From JAQBXX01 sp947085325 (lineage in GTDB: Bacteria; Pseudomonadota; Gammaproteobacteria; SURF-13): 64,000 nt of DNA. This document shows positions 33,901-42,772 of the stretch, one piece after another. A program made the translations under genes and the position numbers. The stretch spans positions 1 through 64,000 of the forward strand of contig CAMTVY010000013.1 of NCBI GenBank assembly GCA_947085325.1. The letters are read 5' to 3'. The notes below the pieces were generated by a model, which saw only the letters and a list, made by a program, of their open reading frames with translations, was not told where the DNA came from and made no database searches. Within the stretch, counting starts at the first letter, position 1. Each line of letters opens with the position of its first letter.

Positions 33901-34397
33901 AACTGATTCTGATGCGTCACGCCGACGCCGAGCCGGGCGATACCGTGCATTACCCCGACGATGCACTGCGGCCGCTCACAGCGGAAGGCATCAAGACACA
34001 GAAAAAGGTGGCGCAGGCATTGAAGCGCATGGGCGTCATGCCGACGCGTATTTTTACCAGCCCACGCCTGCGCGCGCAGAAAACGGCGGAAATCACCGCG
34101 CAGGTGCTGGGGTTGGGCCCGGTTCCGGAAGAAAGAGATGTGCTGGGCGGCGGCGGCTCGGTCAGCGACATGCTGGCGTTGTTGCGCGGTTCCGGAGGCA
34201 AGGCAACACTGCTCTGTGTGGGGCACGAGCCGGATTTATGTGCGTTGGCCAGCGTATTGTTGTGCTCCGCAGGTGCGCTACGCTTCAAATTAGTCACCAG
34301 CGGGATACTGGTTATCGGCTTTGAGGGCGAGGCCCGTGTCGGACAAGGCGTGTTGCGTTGTCTTTACCGGCCGCAGGATATAATCGCATTGCTGTGA
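33897..34397 (+). CDS. sixA: SixA-type phosphohistidine phosphatase
   Basis: The 166-residue histidine-phosphatase-superfamily protein begins MKLILMRHADAEPGD, with the catalytic RHA motif, followed by RIFTSPRLRAQKTAEI and the second His in VGHEPDL. SixA acts on phosphohistidine in phosphotransfer proteins. It is translationally coupled to the hydroxylase-like gene, with no known reason. Confidence 0.9.
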   Translation: MKLILMRHADAEPGDTVHYPDDALRPLTAEGIKTQKKVAQALKRMGVMPTRIFTSPRLRAQKTAEITAQVLGLGPVPEERDVLGGGGSVSDMLALLRGSGGKATLLCVGHEPDLCALASVLLCSAGALRFKLVTSGILVIGFEGEARVGQGVLRCLYRPQDIIALL

Positions 34398-34403
34398 GGA
34401 GGT

Positions 34404-34435
34404 AAAAAAACGCGGACACCCGTTAAGGTGTCCGC
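34404..34435 (-). terminator. Rho-independent terminator of the porin gene
   Basis: On the minus strand, a perfect nine-base stem (GCGGACACC and complement, six-base loop) is followed by G and seven T. It lies 24 bases after the porin stop. It also separates the convergent sixA gene. Confidence 0.9.
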
Positions 34436-34459
34436 TGCAAGCCAGGGCAACGTGAGAAC

Positions 34460-35548
34460 TTAGAAGTCGTGGTTGATGCCGACTGAAAACGTAGACAAAT
34501 CCAGCCCGGCGATGCTGTTCTTCACGGCGCCGCTGCTGCCGCCCGTGCCCAGGCCATACTTCGCGCCGCTTTCGTTATCGGTGCTGGCATACAGGGCGTA
34601 GACGCTGGTGCGTTTGGAGAGCGCGTGATCCAGACCCAGCACATACCAGTCCGCGCCGGTATCTCCGCCGGTGTCGTTGTCGCCTGCCCTGGCGTAAGCA
34701 ATCTTGAGAGTGTTGGCGTCCATCTTGTGGCTCAGCGCCAAGTACCAGGCATTGCGATCTATGAGTGTTGAGTTGTCATCCTGCGCCAGTTTTTCGTAAA
34801 CGAAATTGACCTTGGTTTTATCCTGGTTGAACAGATAGCCCAATCCGGCTGTCCAGGCATGGGTGTCGTCAACATGGGAGGGTCCGGGGGTAGACGAAAT
34901 ACCGCCCATCGTGGTGGCCTCGTTTCTGTGCTGCTCATAGGCCAGTGAAACGTAGTAGGGACCGTTTTCGTACACGCCGGCCGCGCTGTATCTGTCACGA
35001 TTAACGCTGGGATCCTCATCAAGGCTGTAGGCAGCCAAAAACTGGAAACCGTTCATCTTCGGGCTCCAGTAGTTGATGCTGTTCTTCTCGCGCTCGTTGA
35101 ACGGCGTGCTCGCGCCGCTCACGTTGCCGATGATGGCGTTGAAGTCGCCCATGCTGTCGCTCCAGATGTCGAGCTTGCCGGTGGCGAGCTTGTAGGCATT
35201 GTCGGTTACACCCAAAACCAGTGTACCGAAGCCGCCCGCGAGGCCCAGGTAGCTGTTGCGTGGGGTGCCAAATAGCAAGCTATCGCTGCCATCCATCATA
35301 ACCAGGGTTTCCATCTGAAAGATCGCCTTCAACCCATTGCCTAAATCCTCCACCCCCTTGAAACCCAGGCGCGAACTGTTGCTGGCGACATCGGTAGCAT
35401 TGGCGCTGCCGTTATCGGTCATGTTTACGGACATGCGCGCCTTGCCGTAGACGGTGTAGTTGTCCTCCGCCTGCGCCGCTGTGGCGGTGACTGCCAGTGC
35501 TGCGGCCAGCGAGATGGAAATAAATTTTCCGTATGTATGCAGTTCCAT
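34460..35548 (-). CDS. Outer-membrane porin
   Basis: GGAGAGG stands eight bases before ATG 35548, supporting this start over one 15 bases earlier. The 362-residue protein has a signal peptide ending AQA (about residue 27), then NYTVYGKARMSVNM, and ends in Phe (GINHDF), the beta-barrel assembly signal. SRLGFKGVEDLGNGLKAIFQ is typical of the general trimeric porins of beta- and gammaproteobacteria. Repeating amphipathic strands fill the rest. It should be a non-specific channel; the substrate cannot be told. Confidence 0.9.
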   Translation of the reverse strand: MELHTYGKFISISLAAALAVTATAAQAEDNYTVYGKARMSVNMTDNGSANATDVASNSSRLGFKGVEDLGNGLKAIFQMETLVMMDGSDSLLFGTPRNSYLGLAGGFGTLVLGVTDNAYKLATGKLDIWSDSMGDFNAIIGNVSGASTPFNEREKNSINYWSPKMNGFQFLAAYSLDEDPSVNRDRYSAAGVYENGPYYVSLAYEQHRNEATTMGGISSTPGPSHVDDTHAWTAGLGYLFNQDKTKVNFVYEKLAQDDNSTLIDRNAWYLALSHKMDANTLKIAYARAGDNDTGGDTGADWYVLGLDHALSKRTSVYALYASTDNESGAKYGLGTGGSSGAVKNSIAGLDLSTFSVGINHDF

Positions 35549-35774
35549 TACGTCCTCTCCCATGATTTTGTCAGTTATTAAAGGTCATCTTAAACAGGCG
35601 CAGGGTGTTTGCAAGCCCTGCTTGAATTGCGTAGGGCACAGACTACGGAGGATTTGTTACACTCAGAAGAAGGCTATGTTAAGACTTGTGTGGCATCGCC
35701 GCTACTTGTATGCTGGAAACAGGAGTGGACGGCTGTTGACAAGTCTTTGAGCCAGAAAGGGGTGTTAGGAGCGC

Positions 35775-37553
35775 ATGCGCGACGATCGGGCTCTTCATGA
35801 CATTCTGGAGCACAGCCAGCTTACCCCCCTTTTCCAGCCTATCTGTTCTCTGGTCGAGAACCGCATCTACGGTTATGAGGCATTAATCCGCGGTCCTGCG
35901 GAGAGCCCCCTGCACACACCCACGGTACTGTTCGAAGACGCAACGAAATATGCGCGTCTGGCGGAAGCGGACCAGCGTTGCAGCCAGGTGTGTATTGAGG
36001 CCTGGCTCAGGCTCCAGCTCCAGGGTAAGTTGTTTCTCAACATCAATCCTGCAAGCATGATGCAGCCCGGCTTCCGGGGCAGCGAAGCGTTGCACATGAT
36101 GGGCCTCACAGGCGTGGTGCCAGATCAGGTTGTGCTGGAAATCACCGAGCACACACCCGCGGGTGATTATGCCCTGTTGCGCGAGGCAGTTGTGCTTTAC
36201 CGCTCCATGGGGTTTGAGATTGCCATAGACGATATGGGTACCGGCTATTCCAGTCTGCGTCTGTGGTCTGAACTGCGGCCCGACTATGTGAAGATCGACA
36301 TGCACTTTACACAGGGCATGTATCAGGATCGCAGCAAGCGCCAGTTCGTGCAGTCGATCATGGAGATCGCCAGCGACCTCAACTGCAAAGTCATCGCCGA
36401 GGGCGTGGAAACCAGGGAAGATCATCAGGCGCTGTATGATGTAGGTGTGACCATGGCGCAGGGTTACTATTTCGCCCCCCCCGAGGCCCTGCCGTCCACC
36501 ACGCTGGAGATACCAGGCCTTGCGCCGGAGTTGGCCGCGCACAGCGGCTATGTGCCCAGCCTGGCGCGTTCGGCGATCGCCGCCACCCTGATCAGTCCAC
36601 GACCCACCCTGGATCCTGCCACGCCCGTGGAAGTGGCCGGCGAGCTATTTCACAGCACACCGAATCTGAATGCATTGCCGGTGGTCAAGGACGACATGCC
36701 GCTGGGCCTGGTGCGCCGCACCCAACTGATGAATGTGCTGGCAAGCCGGTATGGCCGCGACCTGCACGGCAAAAAACCCGTGTCACATTTCATGGAGCGC
36801 AGGCCGCTTATAGTCGATAAAAACCTGCCGCTGGAAAAGCTGAGCAAACTGGTTACCAGTGAAGATGATGTGTATCTCGGTGATGAATTCATCATCACTT
36901 CCAGAGGGCGCTATCTCGGCATGAGCACGATAGTGCAGCTGCTGAAGAAGATTACCGATCTGCAGGTGCGCAATGCGCGCTACTCCAACCCGCTCACGCT
37001 GTTGCCCGGCAGTGTGCCCATCAACGAGCACCTCGACAACCTGCTCAGAAGGCGCTGGGGTTTTGTCATGTGCTACTGTGATATCGACAATTTCAAACCG
37101 TTCAACGATGCTTGCGGCTACAGTCAGGGTGACGATGCCATCAAATTGCTCGCCCGCATTCTGGTCGAATCAGTACACAAGCGCCATGACTTTGTCGGCC
37201 ACATCGGGGGCGATGACTTTGTCATTATCTTTCTGAGCCAGAACTGGCAGCAACGTTGTCAGACAATCATGGACAATTTCGCAGTCGAGATCTTGGGGCT
37301 CTATGCCGAGGAGGAGCGCGCTGCGGGCGGGGTCTGGTCGAAGGATCGGCGTGGCAACAGGGTGTTCTTTCCGATCATGACGCTGTCGCTCGCTGCGGTG
37401 GAGGCGCCGCAGGGACGCTTTGTGTCACATCACGAGATTGCCGCGCGGGTGAGTGAGATCAAGACGCAGGCGAAAAATATAACCGGTAACAGCCTGTTTA
37501 TCGATCGGCGCTGCACCGACAGCGATGCAGACCAGTTGCCATTGATTGAGTAG
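35775..37553 (+). CDS. EAL-CBS-GGDEF cyclic-di-GMP signalling protein
   Basis: The 592-residue cytoplasmic protein has an N-terminal EAL domain (EAL at residues 35-37, NINPASM, EITE, DDMGTGYSSL, IDMHF, AEGVET), a CBS-pair region (about 270-395) and a C-terminal GGDEF domain with GGDDF at 478-482. The EAL residues needed for hydrolysis appear to be present (Glu, Asn, Asp-Asp, Lys-type positions). The GGDDF variant may or may not be active as cyclase. No membrane segment is seen. The stop is followed directly by the phoB promoter, hinting at a link between phosphate response and c-di-GMP. Confidence 0.9.
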   Translation: MRDDRALHDILEHSQLTPLFQPICSLVENRIYGYEALIRGPAESPLHTPTVLFEDATKYARLAEADQRCSQVCIEAWLRLQLQGKLFLNINPASMMQPGFRGSEALHMMGLTGVVPDQVVLEITEHTPAGDYALLREAVVLYRSMGFEIAIDDMGTGYSSLRLWSELRPDYVKIDMHFTQGMYQDRSKRQFVQSIMEIASDLNCKVIAEGVETREDHQALYDVGVTMAQGYYFAPPEALPSTTLEIPGLAPELAAHSGYVPSLARSAIAATLISPRPTLDPATPVEVAGELFHSTPNLNALPVVKDDMPLGLVRRTQLMNVLASRYGRDLHGKKPVSHFMERRPLIVDKNLPLEKLSKLVTSEDDVYLGDEFIITSRGRYLGMSTIVQLLKKITDLQVRNARYSNPLTLLPGSVPINEHLDNLLRRRWGFVMCYCDIDNFKPFNDACGYSQGDDAIKLLARILVESVHKRHDFVGHIGGDDFVIIFLSQNWQQRCQTIMDNFAVEILGLYAEEERAAGGVWSKDRRGNRVFFPIMTLSLAAVEAPQGRFVSHHEIAARVSEIKTQAKNITGNSLFIDRRCTDSDADQLPLIE

Positions 37554-37587
37554 CTGTAACACTACCGTCATCATTCCACGGTTTAAT
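37554..37587 (+). promoter_or_regulatory. Candidate Pho box and -10 of phoB
   Basis: CTGTAACACTACCGTCAT (37554-37571) matches the two 7-base halves of the Pho box with a 4-base spacer (about 5/7 and 6/7). Ten bases further is TTTAAT (37582-37587), the correct spacing for a -10 box. It is 44 bases before the phoB ATG and starts at the previous stop codon. Confidence 0.6.
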
Positions 37588-37614
37588 TGTGACTTGGACG
37601 GGGGCAAGGCAGAC

Positions 37615-38319
37615 ATGACCGGACGCATACTGATAGTGGAAGACGAAGCAGCGATCAGCGAGATGATCGCGCTGTCACTTGCGCGCGCGGGCTACGCCTA
37701 TGACATTGCGCAGGATGCAGAGCAGGCGCTCGTCGGCATCACCCGGCAGCCGCCGCTGCTGATTCTGCTCGACTGGATGCTGCCCGGCATGAGTGGCATG
37801 GATTTGGCGCGCCGCCTGAAGCGGGAGGAAGCCACGCGCGCAATACCGGTTATCATGCTTACCGCACGCGGTGATGAGGCAGACAAGGTCAGGGGGCTCG
37901 AGGTCGGCGCCGACGACTATCTCACCAAGCCGTTTTCGCTGAGTGAGTTGCTGGCGCGGATCAAGGCCGTACTGCGCCGTACCGCGCCCCAGGCGACCGA
38001 TGATGTGATCGAGGCAGACGGTTTGCGCCTCGACCCTGCCAGCCATGTCGTGGCCAGTCATGGGCACGAGCTGGCGATGGGCCCCACCGAGTTTCGCCTG
38101 CTGCATTTCTTCATGAGCCACGCCGGACGGGTGTACAGCCGCAGCCAGTTGCTCGATCTGGTGTGGGGCAGCAACGTATATGTTGGCGAACGCACGGTGG
38201 ACGTGCACATCCGGCGCTTGCGCAAAGTGCTGGAGCAGCATGGCCATGACACCCTGATTCAGACCGTGCGCGGTTCGGGTTATCGCTTCTCGCAGCCGAT
38301 GAAGACTGCGGCGGTGTAA
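37615..38319 (+). CDS. phoB: PhoB-like phosphate-response regulator
   Basis: ATG 37615 gives 234 residues. The receiver domain has the acidic pair in IVEDE, the phosphorylation site Asp53 in LLDWMLPG, Thr in LTARG and Lys105 in YLTKPF. The C-terminal winged-helix domain has GPTEFRLLHFFMSHAGRVYSRSQLLD and ERTVDVHIRRLRKVL, as in PhoB. It should activate phosphate-starvation genes. The phoR kinase gene is not adjacent, unlike the usual phoBR order. Confidence 0.85.
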   Translation: MTGRILIVEDEAAISEMIALSLARAGYAYDIAQDAEQALVGITRQPPLLILLDWMLPGMSGMDLARRLKREEATRAIPVIMLTARGDEADKVRGLEVGADDYLTKPFSLSELLARIKAVLRRTAPQATDDVIEADGLRLDPASHVVASHGHELAMGPTEFRLLHFFMSHAGRVYSRSQLLDLVWGSNVYVGERTVDVHIRRLRKVLEQHGHDTLIQTVRGSGYRFSQPMKTAAV

Positions 38320-38322
38320 CGC

Positions 38323-38420
38323 CATTTTTCAAACACCTGGGTGTTTGAAAAATGAAGCAAAGCAAAAATCACATTTTTTGCTTTGCGCAGTTGAAAAAGT
38401 CCTGGACGGACTTTTTCAAC
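38323..38420. repeat. Three perfect hairpins in a row between phoB and typA
   Basis: Stems are 15 bp (38323-38337/38340-38354), 12 bp (38357-38368/38375-38386) and 13 bp (38390-38402/38408-38420), each with a run of A or T. They fill nearly the whole gap between the convergent genes. They could act as a two-way terminator or be a palindromic repeat cluster. Confidence 0.8.
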
Positions 38421-38426
38421 ATCTTG

Positions 38427-40244
38427 CTAGCCCGCCGCGCGTGAGGTCTTTTTGCGTTCGTGCTCCAGCAGTTGGCGTTTGCGCAGACGGATATGGTGCG
38501 GGGTGACTTCCACCAGTTCGTCGTCGTCGATAAATTCCATGGCCTGTTCCAGCGACATGCGCACCGGCGGTACCAGGATCACATTTTCATCCGAACCCGA
38601 GGCGCGCATATTGGTGAGCTGCTTGCCCTTCAGCGGGTTGACCACCAGATCGTTGTCACGCGAGTGCAGCCCGATCACCATGCCTTCATAGAGTTCCTCG
38701 CCCGGGCCGATAAACATGCGCCCGCGCTCCTGCAGGCTGAACAGCGCAAAGGCCACGCTCTTGCCGGCGCCGTTGGCGATCAGCACCCCATTGGTGCGGT
38801 TGCCGATAGTGCCTTTTTTCACCGGCGCGTGATGGTCATAGACGCTGTGCAGCAGGCCGGTGCCTGAGGTGAGCGTCAGAAATTCGGTGCGGAAGCCGAT
38901 CAGCCCACGGGTCGGGATCATGTACTCCAGACGCACCCGCCCCTTGCTGTCGGACTCCATGTTGGTGAGGTCGCCTTTGCGCAGGCCCATCTGCTCCATG
39001 ATGCTGCCCTGATGGCGTTCTTCGATATCGACCACGACGGACTCGTACGGCTCACAGGTTTCGCCGTCGATTTCGCGCGTGATGACCTGGGGCCGTCCCA
39101 GTGCCAGTTCGTAGCCCTCGCGGCGCATGTTTTCGACCAGGATGCCAAGATGCAGTTCACCGCGCCCGGAGACGCGGAACTTGTCCGGGTCTGCGGTATC
39201 TTCCACGCCTAAGGCGACGTTGTGGATGAGTTCGCGTTGCAGGCGCTCGCGGATCTGGCGGCTGGTGATGTACTTGCCATCCTTGCCGGCCAGCGGCGAG
39301 GTGTTGACCTGAAACATCATGCTCACCGTGGGCTGGTCGACTACCAGAGCGGGCAGGGCCTCCACCGCAGTGGGGTCGCACAGGGTATCGGAGATGCCGA
39401 GATTCTCGATGCCGGTAAAGGCGATGATGTCGCCCGCCTCGGCCTCCGGTATCTCGATGCGCTCGAGGCCGAGCATGTTGAACAGTTGCAGTATGCGCGC
39501 GTTGCGCTTCGCGCCCTGCGGGTTCACCACCACCACCGCCGAGTTGGCCTTGATGCGTCCGCGCGCGATACGCCCGATGCCGATCACGCCTACATAGCTG
39601 GAGTAATCGAGCGAGCTTACCTGCATCTGGAACGGCCCGTCCGGGTTTACCTGCGGCGGCCTCACGTGTTGCACGATGGTTTCGAACAGCGGCGTCATGT
39701 CGCCTGAGCGCGTCTCGGCATCGAGACTGGCATAGCCGTTCAGCGCCGAGGTGTACACCACCGGAAAGTCGAGCTGCTCCTCGGTTGCGCCCAGGCGATC
39801 GAACAGGTCAAAGGTCTGGTCCAGCACCCAGTGCGCGCGTGCGCCCGGACGGTCGATCTTGTTGATGACGACGATGGGCTTGAGTCCCAGCGCAAAGGCC
39901 TTCTGCGCCACGAAGCGGGTCTGCGGCATGGGTCCGTCCACTGCGTCGACCAGCAGCAGCACTGCGTCCACCATGGAGAGCACGCGCTCCACCTCGCCGC
40001 CGAAATCGGCGTGGCCGGGTGTATCGACGATGTTGATGCGGTAGTCGCGCCAGCGCAGCGCGGTGTTTTTGGCCAGGATGGTGATACCGCGCTCGCGCTC
40101 GATGTCGTTGGAGTCCATCACGCGCTCGGTGCTGGCGGCGCGCGCGGCAAAGGTGCCGGACTGCTGTAGCAGTTTGTCGACCAGCGTGGTCTTGCCATGA
40201 TCGACATGGGCGATGATGGCGATGTTGCGTAAGTTGTCTAGCAC
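38427..40244 (-). CDS. typA: GTPase TypA/BipA
   Basis: This ribosome-associated translational GTPase has the standard 605 residues: AHVDHGKTTLVDKLL (G1), RERGITI (G2), DTPGHADFGGEVER (G3), NKIDRPGA (G4), then the beta-barrel and the two alpha/beta domains with a C-terminal BipA-specific region (RGLIGFRTEFLT, NPLKGKQLTNMRASG). It helps ribosome assembly and stress or cold growth. The 5' leader holds a 10-bp hairpin. Confidence 0.97.
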   Translation of the reverse strand: MLDNLRNIAIIAHVDHGKTTLVDKLLQQSGTFAARAASTERVMDSNDIERERGITILAKNTALRWRDYRINIVDTPGHADFGGEVERVLSMVDAVLLLVDAVDGPMPQTRFVAQKAFALGLKPIVVINKIDRPGARAHWVLDQTFDLFDRLGATEEQLDFPVVYTSALNGYASLDAETRSGDMTPLFETIVQHVRPPQVNPDGPFQMQVSSLDYSSYVGVIGIGRIARGRIKANSAVVVVNPQGAKRNARILQLFNMLGLERIEIPEAEAGDIIAFTGIENLGISDTLCDPTAVEALPALVVDQPTVSMMFQVNTSPLAGKDGKYITSRQIRERLQRELIHNVALGVEDTADPDKFRVSGRGELHLGILVENMRREGYELALGRPQVITREIDGETCEPYESVVVDIEERHQGSIMEQMGLRKGDLTNMESDSKGRVRLEYMIPTRGLIGFRTEFLTLTSGTGLLHSVYDHHAPVKKGTIGNRTNGVLIANGAGKSVAFALFSLQERGRMFIGPGEELYEGMVIGLHSRDNDLVVNPLKGKQLTNMRASGSDENVILVPPVRMSLEQAMEFIDDDELVEVTPHHIRLRKRQLLEHERKKTSRAAG

Positions 40245-40274
40245 GAATAAAAGCCCTGCGGGGAAAGGGAAACT

Positions 40275-40297
40275 GCCTATTTTACAATAAAATAGGC
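40275..40297. other. Perfect 10-bp hairpin upstream of typA
   Basis: GCCTATTTTA pairs with its complement across CAA. It lies 31 bases before the typA start on the transcript side and 109 bases after the VIT1-like stop. Without a long T-run it could be a weak terminator or leader structure. Confidence 0.45.
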
Positions 40298-40405
40298 TCC
40301 ACAGGCATAAAAAATCGGAAAGTGCGCCCAGACCCAGTCCGGACCCGGGTGCGCTGCGGCGGGCGTGGCATCAAGCGTGTATAAAGATGTTGATGGGACG
40401 CGTGG

Positions 40406-41443
40406 TCAGCCCAGTCCGGCCCCCAGCATGGCGCCTATCATATAGGCGATCACCCCTGCCCCGCCGCCTATCAGGGTCAGGCGCAGGCCGCCCCACACGG
40501 CCTGTTTGCCGGTGAACAGGCTGAGGGCCGCACCGACCAGAAACAGGCCGCCCACGGCCGCCCCGGCGCTGGTGTAAATCGCGTTCGGCCCGGCGAACAG
40601 CAGCGGCAGCAGCGGCACCAACGCCCCCAGGGTAAAGGCGAGAAAGGAGGCGACCGCCGCGCCCTGCGGCGAGCCCAACGCGTCCGGGTTGAGCCCGAGC
40701 TCCTCGCGCGCCAGGGCGTCGAGCGCGTGTTCGGGGTTTTGCAGCAGGCGCTGGGCGGTGGCGCGGGCCTGTTCGATGGGCACGCCGCGCGCTTCGTAAA
40801 TGAGCGCCAGCTCCTCGGCTTCTTCTTCCGGGTATTCCTCCAGTTCCTCGCGTTCCAAGCCGATCTGGTATTCATACATCTCGCGCTGCGAGCGCATGGA
40901 GACATATTCGCCTGCGGCCATGGAGAGGGCACCCGCCAACAGGCCCGCCGTGCCCGTGAGCAGCAGCACCTTGAGGTCTTGCACCGCACCTGCCATGCCC
41001 ATGATGAGGCTGGTGTTGGAGACCAGGCCGTCGCTCACGCCGAAGACGGCGGCGCGCAGGTTGCCGCCGCTCTCGGTGGTGCGATGACGGTGCCCGAAGT
41101 CTTCCAGCGAGGTCGGCATGGCATGGCCGCTGCTGTCTGCGGGCGCACTGTACACCGACAGGCCGCGCACCTTGATCGCCGCCAGCACCGGTCGCAAGCG
41201 GCGCGGTCCGAGCGTACGGATCAGCGCCGCGACCAGGCGCGCCCGCCAGCTGGGGTGGAACGCCGGGGGCAGTACTGCGCCGCGCGCGCGGGCCTGGCGC
41301 GCCCAGATCTCCGCCTGCGCCGTGGCGGCCTGGCCCAGACGCAGAAACAGCTTGTTTTTAACCGGGTCGGGCTCGGTAGCGACCAGCACCTGGTACAGGT
41401 AGGCCGACTGCATCTCCTCCATCCAGTTTTCGCGTGCCGACAT
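40406..41443 (-). CDS. VIT1/CCC1-family iron/manganese transporter with N-terminal rubrerythrin-like domain
   Basis: The 345-residue protein begins with a ferritin/rubrerythrin-like helical region (about residues 1-125, with Glu/His residues such as ENWMEEMQSAYLYQ and FGHRHR), then the VIT1/CCC1 membrane domain: GGNLRAAVFGVSDGLVSNTSLIMG, AGEYVSMRSQREM, the long cytoplasmic metal-binding helices with LEREELEEYPEEEAEE, and helices to the C-terminus. Such fusions move Fe or Mn out of the cytoplasm or into stores. It is divergent from xseB. The substrate is inferred. Confidence 0.88.
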   Translation of the reverse strand: MSARENWMEEMQSAYLYQVLVATEPDPVKNKLFLRLGQAATAQAEIWARQARARGAVLPPAFHPSWRARLVAALIRTLGPRRLRPVLAAIKVRGLSVYSAPADSSGHAMPTSLEDFGHRHRTTESGGNLRAAVFGVSDGLVSNTSLIMGMAGAVQDLKVLLLTGTAGLLAGALSMAAGEYVSMRSQREMYEYQIGLEREELEEYPEEEAEELALIYEARGVPIEQARATAQRLLQNPEHALDALAREELGLNPDALGSPQGAAVASFLAFTLGALVPLLPLLFAGPNAIYTSAGAAVGGLFLVGAALSLFTGKQAVWGGLRLTLIGGGAGVIAYMIGAMLGAGLG

Positions 41444-41513
41444 CGCTGCCCTCCCAACTTCACTGCGTCAGTTCAATAGGCTAACATGTCTCAAGTTCGC
41501 CGGACGCACTGCC

Positions 41514-41750
41514 ATGCCCAAAAAACCCGCCCCTGATTTTGAACGCACGCTCACCGAGCTGGAAACGCTGGTCGGGCGCATGGAAAAAGGCGAGCTGTCG
41601 CTGGAGGCGTCGCTCAAGGATTTCGAGCATGGCATCCAGCTGATTCGCCACTGTCAGCAAGCGCTCGCCGAGGCAGAGCAGAAGGTGCAGATATTGATGG
41701 AAAAAAACGGCGCGGTGCAGATTGAGCCGTTTGAGACCGATGACCCCTGA
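41514..41750 (+). CDS. xseB: Exodeoxyribonuclease VII small subunit
   Basis: The 78-residue protein has the XseB signature FERTLTELETLVGRMEKGELSLEASLKDFEHGIQL in pieces such as LETLVGRMEKGELSLE and FEHGIQLIRHCQQAL. It binds XseA, whose gene is not here. The order xseB-ispA-dxs is common in gammaproteobacteria. Confidence 0.95.
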   Translation: MPKKPAPDFERTLTELETLVGRMEKGELSLEASLKDFEHGIQLIRHCQQALAEAEQKVQILMEKNGAVQIEPFETDDP

Positions 41751-41802
41751 CCGGGGCATGCAAAACTCCCTGCAAGCGGCCAAGAGCGACACCTGAACTG
41801 CC

Positions 41803-42690
41803 ATGGCGCTGGACTGGATGGAGGCCTACCGCGACCGTGCTGACGCGGCGCTGGCGCAACGGCTGCCGCCGCCTGCGGCTGTGCCGGTGCACCTGCATCA
41901 GGCCATGCGTTATGCCGTGCTCAACGGCGGCAAGCGCATCCGCCCGGTGCTGGTCTATGCCACGGGTGCGGCGCTCGACACACCGCTTACGCACCTCGAC
42001 ACCCCAGCCTGTGCAGTGGAGCTGATTCATGCCTATTCACTGGTGCATGATGACCTGCCCGCGATGGACAACGATGACCTGCGCCGTGGCCAACCCACCT
42101 GTCACAAGGCCTGGGGCGAGGCGACCGCGATACTCGCGGGCGACGCCTTGCAGGCGCTGGCGTTTCAGCTGCTGGCGCAGGATGCGGCGCTGGAAGCAAA
42201 CCCGGCGCAGCGGCTGCGCATGATAGAAATCCTGGCCGAGGCCAGCGGCTCGCGCGGCATGGCGGGCGGGCAGGCGCTGGATCTCGCCGCAGTGGGGTCG
42301 CAGCTTACGTTCGCGGAACTCGAATACATGCATATCCACAAGACCGGCGCGCTGATCCGCGCCGCCGTCAGGCTGGGTGCGCTCGGTGCGCTGCGGGAGA
42401 GCGACGAGGCGTTTAGGCGGCTTGACCATTATGCCAAGTGCGTCGGGCTGGCATTTCAGATTCACGATGACGTCATCGATGAAGCAGGCAACACCGCCAC
42501 GCTGGGCAAGACCCAGGGTGCCGACCGGTTGCGGGACAAGCCCACGTATCCTGCGCTGCTGGGTTTGGCTCAATCACGCCAGATGGCGCGCGATCTGTGT
42601 GACGAGGCGGTGGCCAGCCTGAGCGCCATGGACGTGCGCGCCGGGCCGCTCAGGGCGCTGGCACGCTACATCGTGGAGCGGCAATGCTGA
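41803..42690 (+). CDS. ispA: Farnesyl diphosphate synthase
   Basis: IspA joins isopentenyl units to farnesyl diphosphate for undecaprenyl phosphate and ubiquinone side chains. The 295-residue protein has GGKRIRPVL, the first Asp-rich motif DDLPAMDNDD, GGQALDLAA, and the second Asp-rich motif in FQIHDDVIDE. It is followed by dxs after 82 bases. Confidence 0.95.
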   Translation: MALDWMEAYRDRADAALAQRLPPPAAVPVHLHQAMRYAVLNGGKRIRPVLVYATGAALDTPLTHLDTPACAVELIHAYSLVHDDLPAMDNDDLRRGQPTCHKAWGEATAILAGDALQALAFQLLAQDAALEANPAQRLRMIEILAEASGSRGMAGGQALDLAAVGSQLTFAELEYMHIHKTGALIRAAVRLGALGALRESDEAFRRLDHYAKCVGLAFQIHDDVIDEAGNTATLGKTQGADRLRDKPTYPALLGLAQSRQMARDLCDEAVASLSAMDVRAGPLRALARYIVERQC

Positions 42691-42772
42691 AATCAGCAGT
42701 ATTTGCGACAGTATATGGCCTTGTCCGGTAGCTTGCGGGTACCATATACATCTACCCGCCTCACGCCAGCCT

